A stretch of DNA of 50,157 nucleotides from positions 1-50,157 of the forward strand of contig NZ_JADMKV010000030.1 of assembly GCF_015476545.1 (NCBI RefSeq), in the 5' to 3' direction. Position numbers and translations under genes: made by a program. Shown one piece after another: positions 17,428 to 26,410 of the stretch. The notes beneath the pieces are model-generated. The model was not told the origin of the DNA. It did not search any database and saw nothing but the letters and a program-made list of their open reading frames with translations. Source of the DNA: Methylobacter sp. BlB1 (lineage in GTDB: Bacteria > Pseudomonadota > Gammaproteobacteria > Methylococcales > Methylomonadaceae). The first letter of the stretch is position 1, and every line of letters begins with the position of its first letter.

Positions 17428-18336
17428 ATGAAATTTCATCACTGCACATTCAAGGCCATGGGCACGCCATGCGACATCCAGCTCTACGCCAAAACGCAGG
17501 CAGAGGCCGAAGAGGTTGCGGACACGGCCATCGCCGATGTCCACCGGCTGGAAGCGCGTTATTCCCGTTACCGGGATGACAGTTTTCTGTCCGCGATCAA
17601 CCGCGCGGCAGCCGCGGGCGGCCGCATTAAGGTCGACGAAGAGACGGCCGGACTGCTGAATTATGCGGCGACCTGCCATGACCAGAGCGACGGCCTGTTC
17701 GACATCACCTCCGGCATTCTGCGCCGCGCCTGGCGCTTTGATCAGGACAGCCTGCCGGGCCCGGCGCAGATTCAGGAACTGCTCGAAAAAGTGGGCTGGC
17801 GCAAGCTGCGCTGGACACCTCCGGTGCTCGAATTCCCGATAGCGGGCATGGAGATCGATTTCGGCGGTATCGTCAAGGAGTATGCGGTCGACCGTGCGGC
17901 GGCGCTATGCCAGGGCGCCGGCATCCGGCATGGCGTAATCAACCTGGGCGGCGACATCAAAGTCATCGGCCCTCGCGCCGACGGCAGCCCGTGGCGCATC
18001 GGCATACGCGACCCTCGGTGCAAGGAAGCTGTCATGCAGACGCTCTTATTGCGGGAAGGCGCGTTGGCCAGCAGCGGCGATTACGAGCGCTGCCTCATGG
18101 TGGATGGCGTTCGCTACGGCCATATACTCAATCCCAAGACCGGCTGGCCGGTGCGCCACTTGACCGCCGTCAGCGTGGTTGCCGATTTCTGCGTCGTCGC
18201 CGGCAGCGCCTCGACTATCGCCATGCTCAAGGAAGAGGATGGGCCTGCCTGGCTGGATAGCTTGGGCCTGCCGCATTTGTGGGTGGATGCGCAGGGCAAA
18301 TCCGGCGGATCGATTGAGATAAGCAACGACCTCTGA
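17428..18336 (+). CDS. apbE: ApbE-like FAD:protein FMN transferase
   Basis: A 302-residue ApbE-family protein. It shows AMGTPCDIQLYA at the start, FDITSG, DFGGIVKEYAVDRA, NLGGDI and HILNPKTGWP. The family moves FMN from FAD onto a Thr/Ser of target proteins using Mg2+. Two oddities stand out. There is no signal peptide or lipobox, unlike most periplasmic ApbE. In the Mg-binding segment, where relatives have ADALST, it reads AGSAST, so the usual Asp is Gly. It begins 27 bp after the DUF3570 gene and is probably the last gene of that operon. ATG 17428 is preferred over an upstream TTG at 17419. No obvious flavinylation target (D/S-x-x-T-x-A-T) was noticed nearby. Confidence 0.88.
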   Translation: MKFHHCTFKAMGTPCDIQLYAKTQAEAEEVADTAIADVHRLEARYSRYRDDSFLSAINRAAAAGGRIKVDEETAGLLNYAATCHDQSDGLFDITSGILRRAWRFDQDSLPGPAQIQELLEKVGWRKLRWTPPVLEFPIAGMEIDFGGIVKEYAVDRAAALCQGAGIRHGVINLGGDIKVIGPRADGSPWRIGIRDPRCKEAVMQTLLLREGALASSGDYERCLMVDGVRYGHILNPKTGWPVRHLTAVSVVADFCVVAGSASTIAMLKEEDGPAWLDSLGLPHLWVDAQGKSGGSIEISNDL

Positions 18337-18394
18337 ACAGCTTGAACAGCAGACTTTTATCGGCTGGATGACTATCAGGCCTTGGCAGTAAAGC

Positions 18395-19357
18395 TCAGTA
18401 TTTTTTCGCCAACCAGAGCCTTTTATCCAAACTATGCCAAATAGCCATCACCGAAGCCCTGCGGTTGGACTGAATCTCACGCCGTTTACGCCACATTTTC
18501 GGGATGCCTTTCAGCGAATCCCGCTTGGCCCTCACTATCACCTTGCCTTTCCCATGTATTGAAAAATAAATAATACTGGCAAGATTTAAAAATACATGAA
18601 CCGGCAGCAAAATCCAAAATAAGCTTCCCGGCATGTTTTTTATATAGGTCCAAACCAGATTCCGGTGGCCGTGATAGACAGAAAAATCACTATGCTGCCC
18701 GCCTGTGCTTGCAGACCCGGCATGATACACGACAGCATCAGGCACATACATCGCGCTGTATCCCGCCAACCTTAAACGGAAACCCAGGTCGACATCTTCG
18801 ACATAACAGAAAAAGTCCTCATCAAACCCGCCTGTATTCACGAGCGCCTCACGGCGATAAAGCGCTGCGCAGGCGCAAGGAGAGAAAATCATGTCCGGAA
18901 CAGCATCGGCAGCGCGCTCAGTGCGCCCATAACCGTTACGCCACACCAGGCCGGATACATGATAAACATCCCCCAGCCCATCAATTACCTTCGGAAAACG
19001 TTGATTCATTTGGCGCGAGCCAAAAGCGGCAACGCCAGGACAGGCTTGAGCAGCATTGACCAAGTTCATCAGCCAGTCCTTGCCGGGCGAGGCATCCGGG
19101 TTCAACAAAGCCACGAATTCGGTGTCACATTCGCTCAATGCGCGATTGTTTGCCGCCGCAAAACCGAGATTATCGCCTAGAAAACGAACCGTTATTCCAG
19201 GCATTTGCCGGGCGCGCTGAGCGGAACCATCAGTGCTGCCGTTGTCCATCAGTAAAACCTGGGCGGGCGGATAGGACTGCTGTGCCAGGGATGCCAGACA
19301 CTCATCCAATAAAGTGCCTCCGTTCCAGTTGACAATGATGACGGTAACTTCGCCCAT
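18395..19357 (-). CDS. Family 2 glycosyltransferase
   Basis: A 320-residue GT2 enzyme of the rhamnosyl/galactosyl-transferase type. The GT-A fold starts at VTVIIVNWNGG. The donor-binding Asp is in LLMDNGSTDGS, the DxD-like motif is LLNPDASP, and the catalytic region is FFCYVEDVDLGFRLRLAGY. The C-terminal 60 residues hold a hydrophobic helix (FWILLPVHVFLNLASIIYF), so it is probably peripheral to the inner membrane. It is the last gene of the minus-strand polysaccharide cluster, four bases after the gene before it. Confidence 0.9.
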   Translation of the reverse strand: MGEVTVIIVNWNGGTLLDECLASLAQQSYPPAQVLLMDNGSTDGSAQRARQMPGITVRFLGDNLGFAAANNRALSECDTEFVALLNPDASPGKDWLMNLVNAAQACPGVAAFGSRQMNQRFPKVIDGLGDVYHVSGLVWRNGYGRTERAADAVPDMIFSPCACAALYRREALVNTGGFDEDFFCYVEDVDLGFRLRLAGYSAMYVPDAVVYHAGSASTGGQHSDFSVYHGHRNLVWTYIKNMPGSLFWILLPVHVFLNLASIIYFSIHGKGKVIVRAKRDSLKGIPKMWRKRREIQSNRRASVMAIWHSLDKRLWLAKKY

Positions 19358-19361
19358 GCGG

Positions 19362-22286
19362 TTATGACACCTCCATTGACTGCGCCGCTGATTCCCGTCC
19401 AGGGCGAGATACCGTTAAGCCTTTCTGCGTTCTTGGCGGCCAGGCCAAGCTGAAATCCTCAAAGTCTAACGTCAAGTTGGGGCTGTAGGCAGGATCGTTT
19501 AACAGAAGATTTCCCCAGCGCTGCTTCATATACTGAATCTCTCTGGCGAAGCGCGCCCGTTTTTCAGGCGTGTCCTCGTAGCCGCGTGTTGCAGACTCAT
19601 GATGAAATAACTCCGCATAAGGAGTCCAGACATTACGATAGCCCGCTTTTCGTACACGCAAGCAGAAATCCACGTCATTGAAAGCAATCTGCAGATTCGT
19701 CTCGTTAAATCCTCCAACTTCCTCATAGATAGCCTTGCGAATCACCAGGCAGGCAGCGGTTACAGCCGAAAAAGACTGCATGAGATTTGCGCGCCCGAAA
19801 TAACCATATTGGTGACGCAGCAGATGCTTATGAGCATGGGATGCCACCCCGCCCACACCTAAAATTACGCCCCCATGCTGAAGAGTATTATCAGGATACC
19901 AGAGCTTTGCGCCTACGCTCCCCACATCAGCTTGTAACGCATAGCTGACCATTTCCGACAACCAATCCGGCGAGATGACTTCGAGATCATTATTGAGCAA
20001 TCCCACAATCTCACCCTGTGCCAGTTTCACGGCGGCGTTATTAAGTGCTGAATAATTGAAAGGACGGTCATCGCGCACCACCTTTATCTTTGTCCCCGCT
20101 TCAGCTTGCAATTCATCGAAATAGCGAAGCGTTGCGGGATCATCCGAGCCGTTGTCAACGATCAGGATTTCATAATTCAAATAGGTGGTTTTTTTTCTAA
20201 TACTTTCTACACATTGCCGGATCAGCTGCAGTCCATTTCTAGTGGGAATAATCAGGCTAACCATAGGCAATGAGTCTGGCAAAGCGTAGCGCACCCGGTA
20301 CATCCCAAAATCCAGCGGACTAGCTGTAGCATTAATGCCTTGCCGTTGGAAGTGTTCATTCAAGGCCCTTTCTCCTGCAAGCAAAGCATAGGGTTTGGCA
20401 TTTATGGATTGTGCCGCGCTTTCAGCATGCTTACGCCAGTGATAGAGCACTCGGGGAATATGGTGAATCTGCTTCGGTTGGATTCGCTCAATGCAGCGGA
20501 GGGCAAGATCATAGTCCTGCGAGCCTTCCATTCCCTTTCTGAATCCGCCGATTGAATTCAAAAGACCGGTCCGATAGACGCCGAGATGCGAAATCATGTT
20601 TTGCGAATAAAACAAATCTACGTTCCAGTCGCATTTAAAATAAGGATCAAATCTTTTGCCGACTTCATCTAGCTTGTCCTCATCCGAATAAATCAGATGC
20701 GCATCGGGATTTTGATTGATAGCATCAGCCACCCAGAACAAAGCATGTTCGCTCAGGAGATCATCATGATCCAACAAAGCCACCCATTCTCCGCTAGCCA
20801 GTGCAAGCGCACTGTTGGACGCTTCAGAAATATGGCCATTGATTTCGCGGAATGCAACCTTGATGCGAAGATCCTCACTCGCATACCGCTCCAGTACGGA
20901 ACGAATCGCTTTATCGGTGGAAGCATCATCGGCGATGCACAATTCCCAATGCGGATAGATTTGCTTGCGGACCGATTCTATGGCCTCAATCAGCCATTCC
21001 GGTTTAGGGTTATAAGTAGGCATCACTACGGAAATCAAAGGCTGATGAGCAAATTCGGCGATGGATGCATTCATGGTGGCGCGTGTATCATCGGTGAGCG
21101 TATCGTAACGTCGAATCCATTCCGCATAATCGTTACGATCAAATCCACCGGAACCCCAAGCCGGAGAAATCTGCTGCGATAAAGCGACAATCCTGAACCC
21201 ATGCCTGATCCCGGTCAGTCCCTCATGGCGGTATAGATGCATTGCTTTATTGAGCGTGCTTCTTACCCCTCCGCCACGCCGGATAGCCGGCCCAATCAAC
21301 TCTGCGGCGCGTCGGCCTCGCTTCAGTTGGTGGGAAACGACACGCAACGGCTGTGTAATTCTCCAACTTGTCGTGTTATACAATGCAGCAATATGTGCGT
21401 CACGCCCGGCAACCGCCGCATCGCGTTCGGCAACTACCGCATCACGCTCAGCAACCGCCGCATCACGCGCGGCGATGGCTGCATCGCGCTCGGCGATGGC
21501 CGCATTCAATTGTGCCTTATGCTCCCGCACATGCGCCATGATATCCAACAAATCTTCACGCTTCCATGCCTTGCGCCACTTTTCAAACAAATCCGCGCTG
21601 GCCTGTTGCGCGACCGCAGCATCCGGCCTGACGCCCTGCCCGTACGGCCCCCCAATTCGATAATAAGCGCTAAAGTGCGCTACAAAAATGAAATCACCGA
21701 AAGCCGCGGCCTGCAGCCAAAAATCCCAATCCTCATACAAATCAACCGACTCATCCATCCGGCACCCGGCATCCACAATCGACCGTGAAAACAATGCCGA
21801 ATGGATTGGAAGGTAATTTCCGGCCAGTAATAGCGTTCGATCAAATGGCTGGCAAAAATGGCTGCCGCAGGGCTCCTTTTGTTCATTGACGCCCATCACA
21901 CAGCTGTAAGCGACTTTTTTGTCCGGATTCCGTATCAGAGCATCCATCAGCATGGCTATATGCTCCGGCATGAACCAGTCATCATCGTCAAGAAAGATCA
22001 AATAGTCTCCAGCGGCATTGCTCAAGCCGATATTGGCGGCAAGGCTTCTCCGCAGCATGCTTCCTGTATTCACCACGCGCAACGGAAAATGTCCGCACCA
22101 TTCGCCGAGCTCAGCATGTCCTTCGCCTTTCGCATTCACCACAATCACTTCGATATTGGGATAGGCCTGCTGGGCAACTGAATCCAGCGCTTCCGATAAA
22201 GTGGGCCTGTCCGTGCTGCGGATAATAACAGTCACCAATGGCAAATTCTCGCCCCTGTCCATGGAAAAATCGTTGTTTTTTTGCAT
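19362..22286 (-). CDS. Large glycosyltransferase with three GT2 domains
   Basis: A 974-residue cytoplasmic protein with three GT-A domains: about residues 14-235 (VTVIIRSTDRP, IFLDDDDW), 413-630 (ISVVMPTYNP, LLDHDDLL) and 670-935 (VSLIIPTRNG, LLNNDLEV). Between the first and second lies a helical linker at about 262-300 made of repeated ERDAAIA / ARDAAVA heptads, a predicted coiled coil. Such multi-domain GT2s assemble repeating glycans, each domain adding one sugar. It belongs to the polysaccharide cluster, where it follows the PIG-L deacetylase gene. Donors and acceptors are unknown. Confidence 0.9.
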   Translation of the reverse strand: MQKNNDFSMDRGENLPLVTVIIRSTDRPTLSEALDSVAQQAYPNIEVIVVNAKGEGHAELGEWCGHFPLRVVNTGSMLRRSLAANIGLSNAAGDYLIFLDDDDWFMPEHIAMLMDALIRNPDKKVAYSCVMGVNEQKEPCGSHFCQPFDRTLLLAGNYLPIHSALFSRSIVDAGCRMDESVDLYEDWDFWLQAAAFGDFIFVAHFSAYYRIGGPYGQGVRPDAAVAQQASADLFEKWRKAWKREDLLDIMAHVREHKAQLNAAIAERDAAIAARDAAVAERDAVVAERDAAVAGRDAHIAALYNTTSWRITQPLRVVSHQLKRGRRAAELIGPAIRRGGGVRSTLNKAMHLYRHEGLTGIRHGFRIVALSQQISPAWGSGGFDRNDYAEWIRRYDTLTDDTRATMNASIAEFAHQPLISVVMPTYNPKPEWLIEAIESVRKQIYPHWELCIADDASTDKAIRSVLERYASEDLRIKVAFREINGHISEASNSALALASGEWVALLDHDDLLSEHALFWVADAINQNPDAHLIYSDEDKLDEVGKRFDPYFKCDWNVDLFYSQNMISHLGVYRTGLLNSIGGFRKGMEGSQDYDLALRCIERIQPKQIHHIPRVLYHWRKHAESAAQSINAKPYALLAGERALNEHFQRQGINATASPLDFGMYRVRYALPDSLPMVSLIIPTRNGLQLIRQCVESIRKKTTYLNYEILIVDNGSDDPATLRYFDELQAEAGTKIKVVRDDRPFNYSALNNAAVKLAQGEIVGLLNNDLEVISPDWLSEMVSYALQADVGSVGAKLWYPDNTLQHGGVILGVGGVASHAHKHLLRHQYGYFGRANLMQSFSAVTAACLVIRKAIYEEVGGFNETNLQIAFNDVDFCLRVRKAGYRNVWTPYAELFHHESATRGYEDTPEKRARFAREIQYMKQRWGNLLLNDPAYSPNLTLDFEDFSLAWPPRTQKGLTVSRPGRESAAQSMEVS

Positions 22287-22333
22287 AGTTATAGATTATT
22301 TGGAATGATTTGAACAAAACGCGGCCGCACCGA

Positions 22334-23119
22334 TCATGGCTTCAGCAGTTTTTCAACATAAGTTCGCAAGGTAAGCAGTCTTTCCGGCATGCCGCGCCAA
22401 ATGCCATCCTTTTCAGCCTCGACAAAAGCCTCCGCGAATCCGGATTGCCCGTTTCCGGCCAGATAAAGCCCCCGATAGGCGGCCAGGCCCATACTGGCGG
22501 AGAGATAATCGCAATGCGCGAGCGGCAGTTCATACCGGGAAAGCGCCGATCGCTTAAGCTCGGCCACGCTGCTGATATCGACTATCCAAGTGGCAGGAAG
22601 CGGGCTCCAGATTTCGTAGAAAAAAGCCCTGGCAGTTCCCTGCCAGCTGCGCCAGCAGGCGCATATCGCCTGACCGGCTGCGACATGATCGCGGTGATAA
22701 TCGAGCATCGAAGGCATAAACAGCCAGTCCGGCTGAAACTGATCCAGCATTGCCATGATTTTCCGCTCGAACTCGGGCGTATTGCGAAAATGACCGTCGG
22801 GTTCATCGAGAAACACAATGTCCCCGATGCCGAGCACTGCCAGAGCCGCTATCGCTTCCTTTTTGCGGACAGCTACGGTGCCTTCGGGCAAGCTCCCGGC
22901 CCCGCCGCCGTCGGTGACAAAAACCACTTTGATTTCGCAGCCCCTTTGCCGAAGCAATGCCAGAGTCCCGCCGCATCCTATGGTTTCATCGTCCTGATGC
23001 GGGGCGAAAACCAGTACCCTGCCGTTTTCGGGCAACGCTAATACTTTCGGCAACGGACACGGCCTCAGCCTGGCTATCCGGGCTTGCCGCCATCTATTGA
23101 TAAATTTTTTCATAATCAT
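22334..23119 (-). CDS. PIG-L family deacetylase
   Basis: A 261-residue protein of the LmbE/PIG-L zinc-hydrolase family. The metal and catalytic motif is APHQDDETIGCGG, and the second metal region is YHRDHVAAGQ. Members remove N-acetyl from sugars such as GlcNAc. Within this cluster it probably deacetylates an amino sugar of the polysaccharide or its lipid-linked precursor. The start is at ATG 23119 or 23113, overlapping the end of the GT4 gene by about 20 bases, which indicates coupled translation; a start at 23149 is less likely. Confidence 0.85.
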   Translation of the reverse strand: MIMKKFINRWRQARIARLRPCPLPKVLALPENGRVLVFAPHQDDETIGCGGTLALLRQRGCEIKVVFVTDGGGAGSLPEGTVAVRKKEAIAALAVLGIGDIVFLDEPDGHFRNTPEFERKIMAMLDQFQPDWLFMPSMLDYHRDHVAAGQAICACWRSWQGTARAFFYEIWSPLPATWIVDISSVAELKRSALSRYELPLAHCDYLSASMGLAAYRGLYLAGNGQSGFAEAFVEAEKDGIWRGMPERLLTLRTYVEKLLKP

Positions 23120-24260
23120 TTGCGATTTCCGCAATGTCCGGCCACGCACTGGCTCTTGCCAAGCCTTTCTGCGCGATTGACTGTCTCAACGCTTTATCGT
23201 CCAGCAAGCGCTGCATAGCATCCGTCAGCGCTTCCAGCTCTGGCGGAACCAGCTGCGCACCGTCGCCGACCACTTCCGGCACACCGCCCACCGCCGTGCA
23301 TAACACCGCCAATCCGGCCGCCATGGCTTCAAACGTGGCAAGCCCGAAAGACTCGGAAGCGGAAGTACTGACATATAAATCGGCTGCACATAAGTACAGG
23401 CCAACGTCATCAGTAGCGGCGAATTGAATAGCTCGCGCAAGTCCCTGCTGCCGGCCCATCGCCAGAAGGCTGCCGTACTCGCCTTCCCCCAGGATCACCA
23501 GCTGAACATCAGCCTGTTTTTCCAGCCTGGCACAAGCGTGGATCAGCATGGGAAACTGCTTGACCGGCGCAATGCGCCCTACTCCTAGCACATACAGTAC
23601 ATCATCCTGCCAGCCTAACTGCCGCCGCGCTTCTTCGCGGCTGTAGCGGTTCAATGTTGGCCGTGCATGATAGATATGCCGCCATGTCGATGGAACAGGG
23701 GCAATATCGAGGCTGAGCATCACCTGTTCCATGGCTTTGCGCGTCGGCGATACGACCCAGGATGCGGCCCGCAATGTGCGCGCCTCCCAGCGCCGCATCC
23801 AGTGCATCACACGCGGTCCCATCCGGACGCCATCTGCGCAAATGGCATCCGTATAGCAGCCAAAGCCGTGCTCGGTCACGCCCCAGCGGACATTAAGCCT
23901 TGGATAGAAATGCGAAAAGAAGCTGAATCCTGCGGCAATGATAGGATCATGGCAATGCACATGGGTATGCCCATGCTTTGCCGCTATCTTGGCGGCAATC
24001 CGCCCCATGTTCCAACGCTCCAGAATCACATGAACTAGTGTTGAAAAATCGGTATCCTTATTAAACTGTGAAAGCAGACCGGATAACAGGCGATGAAGCC
24101 TTTGCTGCCATGCCGTAGCCCTTACGCCTAAATCGCTCTGACAGGCGTAATCGACCACGATGTTTCTTCGCTGAAATTCGTCGACTAAAGGCGCAAGGCT
24201 GCGCCCGAGTCCATAACGCCTGTCGGCTTGAGTTTCGCGGGTAACCATGAGGATTTTCAA
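23094..24260 (-). CDS. Family 4 glycosyltransferase
   Basis: A 388-residue GT-B enzyme. The donor domain shows GVGRIAPVKQFPML, LVILGEGEY and the retaining-enzyme E-x7-E motif ESFGLATFE, followed by AVGGVPEVV. The N-terminal half has the usual acceptor-domain opening KILMVTRE and HVHCHDPI. It transfers a nucleotide-activated sugar in the cytoplasm, with linkage unknown. It overlaps the PIG-L gene downstream and is 62 bp after the GT2-GNAT gene. Confidence 0.9.
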   Translation of the reverse strand: MKILMVTRETQADRRYGLGRSLAPLVDEFQRRNIVVDYACQSDLGVRATAWQQRLHRLLSGLLSQFNKDTDFSTLVHVILERWNMGRIAAKIAAKHGHTHVHCHDPIIAAGFSFFSHFYPRLNVRWGVTEHGFGCYTDAICADGVRMGPRVMHWMRRWEARTLRAASWVVSPTRKAMEQVMLSLDIAPVPSTWRHIYHARPTLNRYSREEARRQLGWQDDVLYVLGVGRIAPVKQFPMLIHACARLEKQADVQLVILGEGEYGSLLAMGRQQGLARAIQFAATDDVGLYLCAADLYVSTSASESFGLATFEAMAAGLAVLCTAVGGVPEVVGDGAQLVPPELEALTDAMQRLLDDKALRQSIAQKGLARASAWPDIAEIANDYEKIYQ

Positions 24261-24322
24261 GATTCAGTCCCCAATGGCTGCCGCGACATTATGGCGGCGA
24301 GAATGAAATACCGATTTTTTCG

Positions 24323-26398
24323 TCATCTGAAATCCGTATCGCCGCCCATCAGCCACCAGCGATCCATCACTTTATCGGCAGAAATGCCCGGCGTCCAACG
24401 GTTATAGGGAATGACGATTCCGGTCGGGACGATCTCGCCTGTATCTCCGGCCAATGCATGAGCGTGTTGCTTTGTGATCCAGGCATAAGTCCGAGGCTTG
24501 CCGAGATTCCAGGTCAGGCGGCGCAAGCAATGTGTCAACGTAGCCATGCGCTGTGGAGGAGCAATAATATCCAGCAGTTCCACAGCATCGTCCAGGACAC
24601 GGATCACGATGATACCAATAGGGGTTTGTGTGAATCGGGAGGTAATCAGATAGAGTTGATAGGAGATAGTCGGATGCTGCATATAGCGGCGTTGCAAATA
24701 AGGCCAATCGCGCACCCCGACGACTTGATCCTGCAAGGCATCGGCCATCTCCAGCCACAGCCGATCAACTGCCGCGCTGTCATTGGTTGATAGCGGCCTA
24801 AGGCGCACGCGGTAGCTTGGGCGAGCTTGCAAGGCTGGCCAATTGATCTGCGGAAGTTCTCCCACTTTATCATATAGGCCTAGACGTAAGCCCAAGCGGA
24901 AAGGCCTTTCCGATGGAAAGCCAAATGCGAGCGGAAAGGTTTTTCCATGGCCGACAAAGCGTTCGAGAAAGCCCTTAGCGGCCAAGAAAAAAGGACCTTG
25001 GCGCGTGAGTATTCCTCGCTCCTCTGGAAGAACCATCACATCGCCGATTTGCACCGCAGTTGCCGGTGAACCGAATAAATGAACAGATCGAGGCATTGCT
25101 CCATAGAAAGCGATTGCACGGCCATTATGACGTACTAACGCTCCCAATGTATCAAAGGCATGATACTTCCAGCGCCAAAGTTCGGGATTCATCTGATATC
25201 CAAAAGCGGCCCGGAACAAATCTAATAGCTCAGCTTCGTTGGCTTGATGCGCCCAATCTAAATGCAAGATTCTATTTGCGCTCCTAACCTGTTTTGGGGC
25301 TAACAATTCCAAGCCCGATTTCGAAATCGATTTTGGTATTTCCCAGGTGAAGTAACTCCACTGTCCATTTGGGTGCGATACTCTTGCCCAGTAGCGCCCA
25401 GCACCCAGCAGGCTCCAGACTGACGATGGGATGCTATGAGGGGCAACGGTACTGCTATGATAAGCGGCAGGGATTAACAGAGGATTAGTACTGAGTTCGA
25501 GCAGCCAGTTTCCGCTTTGCCGGGTTGGCAGATCAAAGATTGGCGCGGTTGTACAAATGCCAATGTCGTGAAACTTACCGGCTTTTGGCTGAAGTAATTG
25601 TTCAAAATTCTGACGCAGCCTATCCATCAGCCAAAAATTTGTAAAATGCTTGCGCATGTAGCGCAAACGCGATTCCACGGTGTATTGCGATTTTATAGGA
25701 TCGTGCCTCCATTGATGCACCACCTTGGCTTCTGGATCCAGCATCAACTCAAAACCAGCCTTGGTTAAGCGGCGGCAGAGATCTGTATCTTCATAATACA
25801 TAAAAAAGGCAGGGTCAAAGAGCCCGCCAATGGCATCGATAGCGGAGCGGCGCAGAAACATGTGCCCTCCTGATAACATGCGCTGGCGTACTGGTAAGGA
25901 AGCATATAGGCAGCACAGCGCATATGTCCTAAAGCGCATTGAGAGCCAGCGTCCAAAAGCTGGAAATCGGAGTCCAAGCGCAAGCATCCATTCCCAGGCC
26001 GGAGTTTGCATTTGGCCAGGCGGCAATAAAAAAGTCCCAGCTTCATCCCATTGAGCCAGCGGCGATAAGGCGCCGATTTTTGGATGACGCTGTAGAGTAC
26101 CAACCAGTTGTTGCAGGCAATTGGGTAGAATGAAGGCATCGGGATTAAGCAGCAATATCCACTCGCCTGCAGCCTGTTCAAACGCCAGGTTACAGGCGCG
26201 TCCAAATCCCAGGTTTATCGGGGCAACCACTAATTCGGCTCTGCTGGGCAGAATCTTGCGCAAATTCTCGGCTTCGATCTGATCATTACTGTTATCGACG
26301 ACAATAACCTGAGCCGAGGGATCGTCAGCTAACACGCTATGCGCTGCGTGAGCAGTCAGTGTGTGGCAAAAGTAATTAACGATTAAGACGGATATCAT
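24323..26398 (-). CDS. GT2 glycosyltransferase fused to a GNAT-like acyltransferase
   Basis: A 691-residue two-part protein. Residues 1-260 are a GT2 domain (ISVLIVNYFC, VIVVDNSNDQ, LLLNPDAFIL, FFMYYEDTDLCRRL). Residues 265-370 are a beta-rich spacer. From about 376 to the end is a GNAT-like region (LLDLFRAAFGYQMNPELWRWKYH, IGDVMVLPEERG-type core, then a second half with PIGIIVIRVLDD). The acyl-CoA loop (Q/RxxGxG/A) is hard to place, so activity is not certain. One enzyme may both add and acylate a sugar. It lies 12 bp after the Wzt-type gene, in the same operon. Confidence 0.82.
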   Translation of the reverse strand: MISVLIVNYFCHTLTAHAAHSVLADDPSAQVIVVDNSNDQIEAENLRKILPSRAELVVAPINLGFGRACNLAFEQAAGEWILLLNPDAFILPNCLQQLVGTLQRHPKIGALSPLAQWDEAGTFLLPPGQMQTPAWEWMLALGLRFPAFGRWLSMRFRTYALCCLYASLPVRQRMLSGGHMFLRRSAIDAIGGLFDPAFFMYYEDTDLCRRLTKAGFELMLDPEAKVVHQWRHDPIKSQYTVESRLRYMRKHFTNFWLMDRLRQNFEQLLQPKAGKFHDIGICTTAPIFDLPTRQSGNWLLELSTNPLLIPAAYHSSTVAPHSIPSSVWSLLGAGRYWARVSHPNGQWSYFTWEIPKSISKSGLELLAPKQVRSANRILHLDWAHQANEAELLDLFRAAFGYQMNPELWRWKYHAFDTLGALVRHNGRAIAFYGAMPRSVHLFGSPATAVQIGDVMVLPEERGILTRQGPFFLAAKGFLERFVGHGKTFPLAFGFPSERPFRLGLRLGLYDKVGELPQINWPALQARPSYRVRLRPLSTNDSAAVDRLWLEMADALQDQVVGVRDWPYLQRRYMQHPTISYQLYLITSRFTQTPIGIIVIRVLDDAVELLDIIAPPQRMATLTHCLRRLTWNLGKPRTYAWITKQHAHALAGDTGEIVPTGIVIPYNRWTPGISADKVMDRWWLMGGDTDFR

Positions 26399-26410
26399 GG
26401 CAGTAGGAGT

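Noticed and set aside
21410-21520. Short DNA repeats considered as a CRISPR or minisatellite
   Set aside because: They keep the reading frame and encode the ERDA heptads of the three-domain glycosyltransferase, with no spacers.
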